Of a stretch of 64,000 bases of DNA, positions 9,124 through 18,225 are shown piece by piece. Within the stretch, counting starts at the first letter, position 1. Each line of letters opens with the position of its first letter. Both the position numbers and the translations under genes were made by a program. Origin of the DNA: Mycobacterium sp. NBC_00419 (GTDB lineage Bacteria; Actinomycetota; Actinomycetes; Mycobacteriales; Mycobacteriaceae); the NCBI RefSeq assembly GCF_036023875.1, contig NZ_CP107931.1:4278001-4342000 (forward strand). The letters run 5' to 3'. The notes below the pieces were generated by a model. The model searched no databases. It had not been told where the DNA came from and saw nothing but the letters and a program-made list of their open reading frames with translations.

Positions 9124-10068
9124 ATGTCCGCGTCACCAGTGGCCGTCCGCGGCCCGCAGCTGCCGCCGAGCCGGATCGTCAAGGTCCGTGCCGCCGACGG
9201 GACCCGCCTGCATACCGAGGTCTTCGGCCCGGAGGACGGCTACCCGATCGTCCTGGCCCACGGCATCACCTGCGCTCTGCGGGTCTGGCATGAGCAGATC
9301 AACGACCTCTCCCGCGACTACCGCGTCATCGCCTACGACCACCGCGGGCATGGCCGCAGCGGTCTGCCGCACCGGTCGGCGTACAGCCTCGGCCACCTCG
9401 CCGGTGACCTGGACGCCGTCCTGGCCGCCACGCTGCGGCCGGGGGAGCGCGCCGTCATTGCCGGGCACTCGATGGGCGGTATCGCCATCAGTTCCTGGTC
9501 CGATCGCCACCGCGAGAGCGTCGTCGAGCGTGCCGATGCCGTCGCGCTGATCAACACCACCACCGGTGATCTGCTCGAGGAGATCAACCTGCTGCGGGTG
9601 CCCGCTCTGCTGGCTGGGGGCCGGTCGGTGGCGGCCCGACGGATGATCCAGACCTTCGGTGGTGCGCCGCTGCTGCGCGGGGCTCAGCCCGGCAGCCGCT
9701 GGTTCGTCACGTTGATGGCCGTCGGCGCCGAGGCCGACCCGTCGATCGCCGAGTTCATCCATGATCTGTTCGCGACCACCCCGCCGGGGGGCCGCGGAGC
9801 GTGGGCGCGGGTCCTGGTCGACGAGATGGGGCCCCGCCACATCGATCTGTCCGGTCTGACGGTGCCGACCCTGGTGATCGGCTCCACCAACGACCGGCTG
9901 CTGCCGATGTGTCAGGCCCGCAAGATCGCCAAGGCCGCGCCGAATCTGGTCGAACTCGTCGAGGTGCCCGGCGGCCACTGCGCGATCCTCGAACACCCCG
10001 AGACGGTCAACGGCCATCTGCGCTCGTTGGTGCAGTCCGTGGTGGCCGAGCGGCGTATCAGTTCCTGA
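9124..10068 (+). CDS. Alpha/beta hydrolase (Hpx / non-haem haloperoxidase-like)
   Basis: An alpha/beta-hydrolase of 314 residues. The nucleophile elbow is AGHSMGG, the oxyanion region [12 protein letters not shown], the acid lies around [10 protein letters not shown], and the catalytic histidine in [15 protein letters not shown] 9124 is chosen because GAGGAG lies just upstream; a GTG at 9091 is open but has no ribosome binding site. From memory, the neighbouring amine oxidase gene is next to hpx (Rv3171c, annotated as possible non-haem haloperoxidase) in M. tuberculosis in the same convergent arrangement. An esterase or lactonase is as likely as a true haloperoxidase. Its last 11 bases overlap the end of the convergent amine oxidase gene. 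Confidence 0.85.
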   Translation: MSASPVAVRGPQLPPSRIVKVRAADGTRLHTEVFGPEDGYPIVLAHGITCALRVWHEQINDLSRDYRVIAYDHRGHGRSGLPHRSAYSLGHLAGDLDAVLAATLRPGERAVIAGHSMGGIAISSWSDRHRESVVERADAVALINTTTGDLLEEINLLRVPALLAGGRSVAARRMIQTFGGAPLLRGAQPGSRWFVTLMAVGAEADPSIAEFIHDLFATTPPGGRGAWARVLVDEMGPRHIDLSGLTVPTLVIGSTNDRLLPMCQARKIAKAAPNLVELVEVPGGHCAILEHPETVNGHLRSLVQSVVAERRISS

Positions 10069-11404
10069 GTGTCTCCAGTGCTGCGGTGACCTCCGCGGCG
10101 GCGCGCTGACCCGAGCGCACCGCGCCGTCGAGGAAGCCGGTCCATTCGTCGGCGGTCTCGGTGCCCGCCCAGTGCAGCGGTCCGACCGGTGTGCGCAGCA
10201 GCGGACCGAACTGGGTCCACGAGCCCGGGGGCACCGCGGCGGTCGGGCCGCCGGGTGCGAAAGTCTCTGCGCCCCAACAGTGATCGAGATAGTCGATCGG
10301 GTTCTCGGCCTCCACCCCGAACAGCCCGGCGAAGCCCTTGACGGCCTTGTCGCGGCGCTGCTCGGGTGCCAAGGCGTCGAAGCCGCGTGAGTCGACGAAA
10401 CCCAGCAGGACGCCCGGGCCGTCGTCGCCCGGGCTGACGTCGAAGGTGATGAACACCGGGCCCTCGTCGGACAGCGCCTGACCCGAGTGCCCGGCGGTGC
10501 GCCAGAACGGGCGCGGGTAGACGGCGTAGGCCTTGCTCAGCGCGCCCTGGGGCCAGCGCTGCGCCATCAGCTGGTAGTCGATCGGCGGTGCCGGGGCGAT
10601 GTCGATGTCCAGCCGGTGCGCCGGTGGGATGGCCACGATGGCACGGCGCGCCTCGACGACCCCGGCGCTGGAGGTGACGGCGACGGCGTCCTCGGACCAC
10701 TCGATCCGCGACACCACGGCCTCCAGGTGCACGCGGTCGCCGAGTTCGGCGGCCATCTTGGACGCGATCTGCTGGGTGCCGCCGGGAAAGTGGTCCTGCT
10801 GGGCGCCGCCGACGACGTCGAGCATCCGGTCGATGCCGCCCGCGGCCTTGATGTAGCGCACCGCGTGCAGCATCGACACGTCGTCGGGTTCGGCACCCCA
10901 GGTCACGCGCGCCATGATGGCCATCAGGTCGTGCGAGGAGCGGGCCGCGCCGACCTTGCGCAGCCAGCCGCCCAGCGACGTGCTGTCCAGCTCCTTGGCC
11001 TTGCGCGCCGTCCACGGCGTGGCGATGTCGATGCCACGGGCCAGCCGATCGACCTGCCACTGGATGCGGGCGATGTCGAGCAGGCTCACCAGCGACAGCC
11101 GCGGAATGGTGCCCCGGTAGGAGCGCACCCGGCCGCGCCAGCGGATCACGTTGGTTCCGGTGTTGTAGGTCGGCGTTGTCGGGCAGCCCAGTTCGGCGGC
11201 CAGCGCCAGCACGGCATCCTGGGTGGGGCCGACGAACGTGCCGCCGAGGTCGACGGGGACGCCGGCCAGTGTGGTCGTGCTGGAGCGTCCGCCTACCCGG
11301 TCGCGGCCCTCGAGCACCACCACATCCAACCCGGTGCGCGTCAGTTCACGCGCTGCCGTGAGGCCCGCGAACCCCGCCCCGATCACCACTACGTCGTAGC
11401 CCAT
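10058..11404 (-). CDS. aofH: Flavin-containing amine oxidase (AofH-like)
   Basis: FAD-dependent amine oxidase family protein, 448 residues. The N-terminal Rossmann motif [20 protein letters not shown] is followed by the glutamate at the end of the second strand ([13 protein letters not shown]), a typical flavin monoamine oxidase start. The C-terminal flavin segment is [26 protein letters not shown]. The length equals what I recall for M. tuberculosis AofH, and the flanking genes agree. It would oxidise a primary amine to an aldehyde, giving ammonia and hydrogen peroxide; the substrate is unknown. The gene ends inside the hydrolase gene on the opposite strand, an 11-base convergent overlap. 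A copy of the 62-bp repeat lies just upstream of its start. Confidence 0.9.
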   Translation of the reverse strand: MGYDVVVIGAGFAGLTAARELTRTGLDVVVLEGRDRVGGRSSTTTLAGVPVDLGGTFVGPTQDAVLALAAELGCPTTPTYNTGTNVIRWRGRVRSYRGTIPRLSLVSLLDIARIQWQVDRLARGIDIATPWTARKAKELDSTSLGGWLRKVGAARSSHDLMAIMARVTWGAEPDDVSMLHAVRYIKAAGGIDRMLDVVGGAQQDHFPGGTQQIASKMAAELGDRVHLEAVVSRIEWSEDAVAVTSSAGVVEARRAIVAIPPAHRLDIDIAPAPPIDYQLMAQRWPQGALSKAYAVYPRPFWRTAGHSGQALSDEGPVFITFDVSPGDDGPGVLLGFVDSRGFDALAPEQRRDKAVKGFAGLFGVEAENPIDYLDHCWGAETFAPGGPTAAVPPGSWTQFGPLLRTPVGPLHWAGTETADEWTGFLDGAVRSGQRAAAEVTAALETLRN

Positions 11405-11428
11405 GGCTCCAGTCTCGCCGCTCCCTCT

Positions 11429-11490
11429 CGCCCAAACCGACGTTTGGGCGGGAAATCACGAGTGGCGTCGTGCAAAACGTCGATCTCGAC
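11429..11490 (+). repeat. Dispersed 62-bp intergenic repeat, copy A
   Basis: This copy begins with a perfect hairpin, CGCCCAAA and TTTGGGCG around a six-base loop (11429-11450), and ends ACGTCGATCTCG. It aligns without gaps over most of its length to copies at 12496-12557 (opposite orientation) and 63808-63869. It fills the gap between aofH and the next minus-strand gene. I know no name for this element. Confidence 0.6.
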
Positions 11491-11497
11491 GGGACCG

Positions 11498-12478
11498 TCA
11501 GCGCGCCAGTTCGTCGACGATCTCGGCGAGCGTCTCGATGGCGATGGGGCCCGGCTGGTAGAGGCAGACGGTGTCGCCGACGCCGTCGACGCGGTCTCGG
11601 ATGTGCGCGGCGATCTGCTTGGGCGTGCCGCAGGCGGCGATGGTGTGCAGGATCTCGTCACTGATGAGTCCCGCCATCTCCTGCCACTTGCCCTGTTTGG
11701 ACATCGCATTCAGCTCGGGCTGAAGATCGCCCCAGCCGTGGATGTCCAGCACCGGGCGGTAGGCCGGGGTCGAGCCGTAGAACGCCAGCAGACGCCGTGT
11801 GGCGTCGTGATCCTCGCCGGCTGACAGGATGATCTCGGGCACCACCGCGAACGACGACTCCGCGCGGCCGGCGGCCGCCAATCCGTCACGTACCGCCGGC
11901 ATCGTCGACTCGCGCAGGAACTTCGCCGAACCGAACGGCATCACCAGCAGCCCGTCGGCCACCTCTGCGGTGGCGCGGGTCAACCGCGGGCCCAGCGCGC
12001 CGACGTAAATCGGCGGCGGCCCAAAAGGATTCGGTCCGGGGTTGAACATCGGCGTCATCAGGGTGTGCCGGTAGTACTCGCCGCGGAAGTCCAGGCGCTC
12101 GCCGGTCTCCCAGGTCGCGAAGATCGCCCGCAACGCGCGGACGAGCTCGCTCATCCGCGCGACCGGCTTGTCGAACGCCACGCCGTAGTGCTTCTCGATC
12201 TGAGCCCGCACCTGGGTGCCCAGTCCCAGGGTGAACCGGCCTTGTGCGAGCAGCTGGTGATCGTAGGCCTGGTGGGCCAACTGGATCGGGTTGCGCGGGA
12301 AGGCGATTGCCACGTTCGTCATCAGATCCAGCCCGCCAACCCCGGCAGCCAGCGTCAGCGGCGCGAACACGTCGTGGGGTCCTTCGAACGTGAAGACGCC
12401 GCTGGCGCCGGCATCACGCAGTTCCCGCGCACGATCGGCCGCATCGGTGAGCCCGAACAGGGCGGTCATGACTTTCAC
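11498..12478 (-). CDS. LLM-class F420-dependent oxidoreductase
   Basis: Luciferase-like (TIM-barrel) F420-dependent oxidoreductase, 326 residues. Typical segments are FEGPHDVFAPLTLAA, NVAIAFPRNPIQLAHQAYD, LGLGTQVRAQIEKHYG and FRGEYYRHTLMTP, then PPPIYVGALGPRLTRATAEVADG, all characteristic of the mycobacterial TIGR03617-like subgroup. It uses reduced F420 for hydride transfer to an unknown substrate. It is flanked on both sides by copies of the 62-bp repeat, which separate it from aofH and from the Rv3169-like gene. A loss or insertion at this spot is therefore conceivable. It starts at ATG 12478. Confidence 0.9.
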   Translation of the reverse strand: MKVMTALFGLTDAADRARELRDAGASGVFTFEGPHDVFAPLTLAAGVGGLDLMTNVAIAFPRNPIQLAHQAYDHQLLAQGRFTLGLGTQVRAQIEKHYGVAFDKPVARMSELVRALRAIFATWETGERLDFRGEYYRHTLMTPMFNPGPNPFGPPPIYVGALGPRLTRATAEVADGLLVMPFGSAKFLRESTMPAVRDGLAAAGRAESSFAVVPEIILSAGEDHDATRRLLAFYGSTPAYRPVLDIHGWGDLQPELNAMSKQGKWQEMAGLISDEILHTIAACGTPKQIAAHIRDRVDGVGDTVCLYQPGPIAIETLAEIVDELAR

Positions 12479-12495
12479 GGTGTACTCACCTAGCG

Positions 12496-12557
12496 ATCGA
12501 GGTCGACGTTCTGGCGGGCTTTACTCGCACATTCGCGCCCGTGTGTTGGTTTCGGCG
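12496..12557 (-). repeat. Dispersed 62-bp intergenic repeat, copy B
   Basis: Read on the minus strand this copy starts CGCCGAAACCAACACACGGG and ends ACGTCGACCTCG, matching copies A and C. The terminal hairpin is degenerate here. It fills most of the gap between the F420 oxidoreductase start and the Rv3169-like gene stop. Confidence 0.6.
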
Positions 12558-12564
12558 CAGGGTA

Positions 12565-13677
12565 TTACGGCGCGACGGTGAGCCAGTCGGCGAAGCCCGA
12601 CGGATCGTGGCGGCCCAGCGCGCCGTGCTCGAACAGGCCCCAGCCCTCCGAGGCCTTACCGCCGTCGTGGCACACCGCGCGCCCGACGTGATCGATGACG
12701 CCGAAGGCGGCGCGGCCGACGACCGCCGGGTCGTTCATGTCATAGGTGAGGCGCTCGGTGAACTTCTCGCCCTTCCACACACCGTGGATCCAGTCCGAGT
12801 CGCCGCCGTAGCCGCCACCGACGTGGATCGGCACGGGCAGCTTGGACTCGACGTCGAAACGCAACGGGGCACCCTTGGCGTCGGTGGCCTCGATGGTGGC
12901 GCCGGTGGGGATTCGGGTGCCGGAGCGGTAGTGGATCTTCACCCGCGGCCAGCCCAGCTGCTCCACCCGGCCGTCGCGCCAGATCCGCGTGCAGTCGTTG
13001 AGCGAGCGGAAGCCGTCGGGGGCCTCCTGGATGATCACCACGATCCCGAAGTCCTCGAACGCCATCGGCACGTACAGCCACCACATGCCTTCGAACGGCG
13101 GGTCGGCCGGCCGGCCGGCGGGCTCTGCCTCACCGATGGGGCGGATACCCCAGGAGCGGTCGCGGCTGCCGATCCAGACCGACGGGTCGACGGTGATCTC
13201 TTCGCCGTCGATCACCAGATGTCCTGCCCAGGAACCCACTTGGGCGAACCGCTGCGCATCCAGCGTCACCCGGTTTCCCTGGCGCATGATGTGCGGCTGC
13301 TCCTGCACGACCGGGTAGAGGCCCTCCCAGGTGAGGTCGGCCGCGATGCCTTCGGTCTCGTCGAGCACGATCCGCAGCTTCTCCAGCGGCTTGTGCACCT
13401 CGACCCGGTAGCCCAGCACGTGCTGGTTGAGCCGGTCCTGGTCGATCGAGTCGGACAGGTGCACCGCGGTCTGGGTGTCGCCGCGGCGTACTAAGAAGAA
13501 GGCGTCCTTGACCCCGAGGTTGGGGTAGTAGCCGAGACCGGTGATCAGGAAGATGTCCCCGGAGCGGTCGTGGGCGTTGAAGTAGGAGCGGTCGTAGAAG
13601 TTGCGGTCCGAGGAGCCCGGCCACGCAATCGGCTGGGGGACTTGGTGAACCGGGAATTCGTCCATAGGTCCGAGCAT
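12565..13677 (-). CDS. Conserved hypothetical protein, Rv3169-like
   Basis: A soluble protein of 370 residues without signal peptide or membrane segment. It is rich in aromatic residues and beta-type segments (FYDRSYFNAHDRSGDIFLIT, DSDWIHGVWKG), resembling the lipocalin-like AttH/hydratase-type fold proteins; this is a fold guess. From memory, M. tuberculosis has a protein of similar length, Rv3169, between an aminoglycoside-phosphotransferase-like gene and aofH, the same order as here. The start is ATG 13677, two bases after the stop of the upstream gene, with GAGGAG upstream; an alternative ATG is at 13665. The frame continues open further upstream inside the phosphotransferase gene but is non-coding there. 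Function is unknown; it is likely co-expressed with the phosphotransferase. Confidence 0.8.
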   Translation of the reverse strand: MLGPMDEFPVHQVPQPIAWPGSSDRNFYDRSYFNAHDRSGDIFLITGLGYYPNLGVKDAFFLVRRGDTQTAVHLSDSIDQDRLNQHVLGYRVEVHKPLEKLRIVLDETEGIAADLTWEGLYPVVQEQPHIMRQGNRVTLDAQRFAQVGSWAGHLVIDGEEITVDPSVWIGSRDRSWGIRPIGEAEPAGRPADPPFEGMWWLYVPMAFEDFGIVVIIQEAPDGFRSLNDCTRIWRDGRVEQLGWPRVKIHYRSGTRIPTGATIEATDAKGAPLRFDVESKLPVPIHVGGGYGGDSDWIHGVWKGEKFTERLTYDMNDPAVVGRAAFGVIDHVGRAVCHDGGKASEGWGLFEHGALGRHDPSGFADWLTVAP

Positions 13678-13679
13678 GG

Positions 13680-14834
<1,155 letters not shown>

Positions 14835-14840
14835 CTATTT

Positions 14841-14860
14841 CGATACGGTAAGTAGCGTTA
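14841..14860. promoter_or_regulatory. Operator-like element upstream of the Rv3168-like gene
   Basis: CGATACGGTAAGTAGCGTTA matches CGATACGCTCAGTAGCGTTA (15915-15934) at 17 of 20 positions. On the minus strand TATAAC (14862-14857) could be the -10 of the phosphotransferase promoter, so the element overlaps the promoter core as a repressor site would. It is probably the binding site of the TetR protein encoded at 15934. Confidence 0.6.
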
Positions 14861-14908
14861 TATAAGCAGACGTTCTGACGGATGACAAGGGCCGGGGGCG
14901 GCGTGGTC

Positions 14909-15433
14909 TCAGTGGGCGGAATCGCCGTGCTGGCGCCGGGTCCCGCACTCTTGCGACGGCCAGGTGGCGTCGGGCGGCAACGTGTCGATGATGCGTTGGG
15001 AGATGGCTGCGAGCTGGCCGACCTGGCTTGCCGTCAACTGGTCGATCACGTACTCGCGCACTGCCGCGACGTGTCCGGGTGCTGTGTCCACCACCTTGGC
15101 CATGCCCTCGTCGGTCAGGGTGGCGATGGTGTAGCGACCGTCCTCCGGATCGGGGCCGCGGCGAACCCAACCGCGCTTCTCCAGCCTGGCGACGGCCTGC
15201 GACAACCGTGACAGCGAGGCCTTCACCGACAGCGCGATCGCGCTCATCCGTAGTTGCCGGCCCGGCGTCTCCGACAGTCGCGCCATGATCACGAACTCGA
15301 AGTGGCTGATGCCGGCGTCGCGCTGCAGTTGCCCGTCGAGCACCGAGGGCAACCGCATGACGACGTTGGCGAACGTGAGCCAGGCCTGTTGTTCGGTGTC
15401 GTCGAGCCACCTCGGCTCGTCGCGGGGCGCCAT
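14909..15433 (-). CDS. MarR-family transcriptional regulator
   Basis: MarR-type winged-helix regulator of 174 residues. The DNA-binding domain spans roughly residues 40-110: GISHFEFVIMARLSETPGRQLRMSAIALSVKASLSRLSQAVARLEKRGWV followed by the wing DPEDGRYTIATLTDEG. It is divergent from the DoxX gene, and two inverted repeats containing ACTTCA/TGAAGT lie in the 81-base gap. It therefore probably represses itself and doxX. The C-terminal tail after residue 155 is low in structure. It starts at ATG 15433. The inducer is unknown; MarR proteins beside DoxX genes are commonly linked to oxidative or phenolic stress. Confidence 0.9.
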   Translation of the reverse strand: MAPRDEPRWLDDTEQQAWLTFANVVMRLPSVLDGQLQRDAGISHFEFVIMARLSETPGRQLRMSAIALSVKASLSRLSQAVARLEKRGWVRRGPDPEDGRYTIATLTDEGMAKVVDTAPGHVAAVREYVIDQLTASQVGQLAAISQRIIDTLPPDATWPSQECGTRRQHGDSAH

Positions 15434-15447
15434 GGCCTCAGCCTAGC

Positions 15448-15468
15448 TTGACTTGAACATTGAAGTCA
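15448..15468. promoter_or_regulatory. MarR operator candidate 1
   Basis: Inverted repeat with arms TGACTT and AAGTCA around a central spacer, in the divergent marR-doxX promoter. It overlaps a candidate doxX -35 (TTGAAC, 15453-15458). With TATCGT (15476-15481) as -10 the spacer is 17 bases. Confidence 0.6.
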
Positions 15469-15480
15469 TCCGCCCTATCG

Positions 15481-15502
15481 TTCACTTCACTATTGAAGTC
15501 AA
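15481..15502. promoter_or_regulatory. MarR operator candidate 2
   Basis: A second inverted repeat, TTCACTTCA and TGAAGTCAA around four bases, 13 bases after the first site. Both sites contain ATTGAAGTCA in the same orientation. This site would cover the doxX transcription start and ends just before its ribosome binding site. Confidence 0.6.
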
Positions 15503-15514
15503 CCGGAGGCAATC

Positions 15515-15892
15515 ATGGATCTTGCACTGTGGATCGTCGCGGGCGTACTGGCGGTGATGTTCGCCGGAGCGGGCGTGTTCAAGCTCGTCTCAACCCCGGA
15601 GAAGCTCGTTGAGTCCGGGATGGGGTGGGCTGCCGACTTCAGCGCCCCCACCGTGAAGTTGATCGGTGCGCTGGAACTGCTCGGCGCGATCGGCCTGGTC
15701 GTGCCTGCCCTGGTGCACGTCGCGCCCGTGCTCGTCCCGCTGGCGGCACTTGGCCTGGCGGTCACCATGATCGGCGCGGCGGTGGTGCACGCGAGGCGCA
15801 AGGAGACGCCGATGATCGCGGTCAACGTGGTGCTGCTGGCGCTGGCCCTGTTCGTCGCGTGGGGGCGGTTCGGCACCTACGCGTTCGCCTGA
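15515..15892 (+). CDS. DoxX-like membrane protein
   Basis: A small integral membrane protein of 125 residues with four predicted transmembrane helices, at about residues 3-22, 45-65, 70-90 and 97-120. It fits the DoxX/DoxD-like family: it opens LWIVAGVLAVMFAGAGVFKLVSTPEKLVESGMG with the typical GxxK loop, then GALELLGAIGLVVPAL. GGAGG (15505-15509) lies five bases before the ATG. It is divergent from the MarR gene, which probably controls it through the two inverted repeats in the gap. Mycobacterial DoxX proteins have been tied to thiol and oxidative stress; the role here is inferred. Confidence 0.88.
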   Translation: MDLALWIVAGVLAVMFAGAGVFKLVSTPEKLVESGMGWAADFSAPTVKLIGALELLGAIGLVVPALVHVAPVLVPLAALGLAVTMIGAAVVHARRKETPMIAVNVVLLALALFVAWGRFGTYAFA

Positions 15893-15914
15893 GGGCCGTA
15901 ACCGAAGGTGATTA

Positions 15915-15934
15915 CGATACGCTCAGTAGCGTTA
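15915..15934. promoter_or_regulatory. Operator-like element at the TetR gene start
   Basis: CGATACGCTCAGTAGCGTTA contains a perfect inverted repeat, ACGCT-CAGT-AGCGT, and ends at the first base of the TetR start codon. Its near copy at 14841-14860 lies in front of the Rv3168-like gene. The position suggests autoregulation and a very short or absent 5' leader. Confidence 0.62.
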
Positions 15935-16536
15935 TGAGCGCTGATCCGTCGTCGGTAGACAAGGCCGGGGTCGCGGGCCGTCCCCGCGATCCTCGCATCG
16001 ACGCCGCCATCCTGCGCGCCGCAGCTGAGCTGCTGGTCGAAATCGGTTACGCCAATCTCACTCTGGCCGCGGTCGCCGAACGGGCAGGCACCACCAAAAC
16101 CGCACTCTACCGGCGGTGGTCGAGCAAGGCGGAGTTGATTCACGAAGCCGCGTTCCCGACCGCGCCGACCGCGCTGGCGACCCCGGCAGGAGATATCGCC
16201 GGCGATGTGCGGGCCATGCTCGCATCAACCCGCGACGTGTTCACCAGCCCGGTGGTACGCGCCGCGCTACCCGGCCTGATCGCCGACATGGGTGCCGATC
16301 CCCGCCTCAATGCGCGGGTGATGGCCCGTTTCACCGGACTCTTCGCGCTGGTGCGCGATCGGCTGGTCGAAGCGGTGCACTGCCGGGAGGTGCACCCCGA
16401 TGTCGAGCCCGACCGGCTGATCGAACTCATCGGTGGGGCGACGATGCTGCGGATGCTGCTGGTGCCCGAAGGTGACCTCGATGAGGACTGGGTGGACCAG
16501 ACGACGGCGATACTGGTGCATGGTGTGGCGCTGTGA
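15934..16536 (+). CDS. TetR-family regulator (Rv3167c-like by position)
   Basis: TetR regulator of 200 residues. The helix-turn-helix spans about residues 20-65: RIDAAILRAAAELLVEIGYANLTLAAVAERAGTTKTALYRRWSSKAELI. A TetR_C-type ligand domain follows. ATG 15934 directly follows an operator-like inverted repeat; the frame is open upstream through the DoxX gene but is non-coding there. From memory, M. tuberculosis Rv3167c is a TetR repressor next to Rv3168-Rv3169-Rv3170, so this is a candidate ortholog. The MarR-DoxX pair has come to lie between it and the Rv3168-like gene. The shared 20-bp element supports control of that gene. It is followed 16 bases later by an SDR gene on the same strand. Confidence 0.9.
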   Translation: MSADPSSVDKAGVAGRPRDPRIDAAILRAAAELLVEIGYANLTLAAVAERAGTTKTALYRRWSSKAELIHEAAFPTAPTALATPAGDIAGDVRAMLASTRDVFTSPVVRAALPGLIADMGADPRLNARVMARFTGLFALVRDRLVEAVHCREVHPDVEPDRLIELIGGATMLRMLLVPEGDLDEDWVDQTTAILVHGVAL

Positions 16537-16552
16537 GTGAAAGGACCGTGTC

Positions 16553-17440
16553 GTGACCGGACGCTTGGCGGGACGTACTGCGATTGTCACCGGAGCCAGC
16601 CGCGGCCTTGGCAGGGCGACGGCGCTGGCCCTGGCAGCCGAGGGTGCCGCGGTGGCGGTGGTCGCACGCACCCAGCAGCAGTGGGACGAACGACTTCCCG
16701 GCACCATCGGGGAGACGGTCGCCGCCATCGAGGCCGCCGGCGGCACCGCGGTGGCCATCCAGGCGGATCTGCTTGAGCGCGAGGATATTCCGCGTCTCGT
16801 CGACGAGGCGCGGGCCGCGCTGGGCCCGATCACCGTCCTGGTCAACAATGCCGCCTTCACCGCTCCCGGCCGGCCCCCGAAGGCTGGCGCGGCCCCGAAG
16901 CAGGCCAAGCCCGCCGGTGCCGCCAGAACCGGCAACGCGGACTGGCCCGGATTCCTGTCGATCCCGCTCGGCGCCTACCGGCGGCATTTCGAGATCGGGG
17001 CGTTCGCGTCCTATGAGCTGATGCAGCTGGTCTGCCCGGACATGTTGGACGCCGGGTTCGGCTCCATCATCAACGTCACCTCGGTGGCCTCCAGGGTGCC
17101 GGGCGACGGGCCCTACCACGACTTCGCCGGCGGCGTCCTGCCGGGATACGGCGGTTCCAAGGCGGCGGTGGAACACCTGACCTGGTGTGCCGCATTCGAT
17201 CTGCAACGGCACAACATCGCCGTCAACGCGCTGGCGCCGTCGCGGCCGATCCCTACCCCTGGGCTGTCCTACTACCGCAGCGAATTCGACAGCGTGTCAC
17301 CTGACGGCGAGTTCGCCCGCGCCGCAGTTGAACTGGCGCTGGTCGACCCCAATGTGGTGACGGGCCGGACCATCGGGCACTTCGAGGTCCTCGACGGCAG
17401 CTTCAGCCCGTTCACCAACATCCGCAGCGCCATCGGCTAG
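16553..17440 (+). CDS. Short-chain dehydrogenase/reductase
   Basis: SDR-family NAD(P)-dependent oxidoreductase of 295 residues. It has the cofactor loop TGASRGLGRA near residue 14, LVNNAAFTAP (the NNA motif), catalytic Ser in INVTSVAS, and YGGSK (the Tyr-x3-Lys pair). An insertion of about 30 residues after NNA (GRPPKAGAAPKQAKPAGAAR) is Ala/Pro/Lys-rich and unusual, perhaps a flexible loop. The start is GTG 16553 with AAAGGA upstream. It is likely co-transcribed with the TetR gene ending 16 bases before. The substrate is unknown. It converges on the enoyl-CoA hydratase gene across a 20-base gap. Confidence 0.88.
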   Translation: MTGRLAGRTAIVTGASRGLGRATALALAAEGAAVAVVARTQQQWDERLPGTIGETVAAIEAAGGTAVAIQADLLEREDIPRLVDEARAALGPITVLVNNAAFTAPGRPPKAGAAPKQAKPAGAARTGNADWPGFLSIPLGAYRRHFEIGAFASYELMQLVCPDMLDAGFGSIINVTSVASRVPGDGPYHDFAGGVLPGYGGSKAAVEHLTWCAAFDLQRHNIAVNALAPSRPIPTPGLSYYRSEFDSVSPDGEFARAAVELALVDPNVVTGRTIGHFEVLDGSFSPFTNIRSAIG

Positions 17441-17460
17441 GTCGCGCGTCGCGTTCGGTA

Positions 17461-18225
17461 CTAGCCCTTGATCTGGCGCTTGTTGCGGTCGGTCACCTCG
17501 CGCTGGCGGGCGGCAAGCTCCGCGGTGTCGACGTGGGAGTTGGCCGACACCACACGTTCGGCCTTCAGCGCCGGGTCGGTGATGGCGGCCGTACCGCTGC
17601 GGTAGATCTCCTTCAGGCCCGACATCACCGGCCCGGGAACCTCGGAAATCTGGGCAGCCAACTCCAGTGCACGTCCCAGAAGCTGTTCGTGGGCAACGAC
17701 TTCGGTGACCAGACCGATCTTCTCGGCGCGCGCCGCGTCGACCACCTCACCGGTCATCGACAGCCGCCGGGCCATCCCGGAGCCGACCAGCCGCGGCAGC
17801 CGCGCGGTCATCCCACCGCCGGGCAGGATGCCGACCCGGGCGTGGGTGTCGGCGAACACCGCGCGCTCCGACGCGATCAGGAAGTCGCACGCCAGCGCGA
17901 TCTCGAGGCCGCCGGTGAACGTCGCACCGTTGATCGCCCCGATCACCGGCTTGCCCAGTGCCACTAGACGGTTCATGCAGTTCATCTTGTCGAAGCGGGA
18001 GAAGTAGTCCATCCCGAGGTGCTGAGCCTGCTTGAGGTCCACGCCCGCGCAGAACGCCGGGTCGGTGCCAGTGAGTACCACCGCGCGAACCGCGTCGTCG
18101 GCGTCGGCCTCGTCGAGCGCGGCATACAGGGTTTCGAACAGCTCGGTGCTCAGCGCGTTGCGCACCTCGGGACGGTTCATCGTCAGGACCCGGACGGCGC
18201 CGCGGTCCTCGCTCAGAAGGATCAT
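17461..18225 (-). CDS. Enoyl-CoA hydratase/isomerase (crotonase family)
   Basis: Crotonase-fold protein of 254 residues. Oxyanion-hole segments are CAGVDLKQAQ and NGATFTGGLEIALACD. The two catalytic glutamates of classical hydratases would fall near GGLEIAL, where a Glu is present, and around ILPGGGMTARLPRLVG, where the usual E/D is not obvious; its chemistry may therefore differ from simple hydration. The ATG overlaps the nuoN stop by one base (TGATG), so it is the last gene of the nuo transcription unit and probably translated by coupling. I do not know a respiratory role for it; the placement may simply exploit nuo expression. Confidence 0.86.
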   Translation of the reverse strand: MILLSEDRGAVRVLTMNRPEVRNALSTELFETLYAALDEADADDAVRAVVLTGTDPAFCAGVDLKQAQHLGMDYFSRFDKMNCMNRLVALGKPVIGAINGATFTGGLEIALACDFLIASERAVFADTHARVGILPGGGMTARLPRLVGSGMARRLSMTGEVVDAARAEKIGLVTEVVAHEQLLGRALELAAQISEVPGPVMSGLKEIYRSGTAAITDPALKAERVVSANSHVDTAELAARQREVTDRNKRQIKG

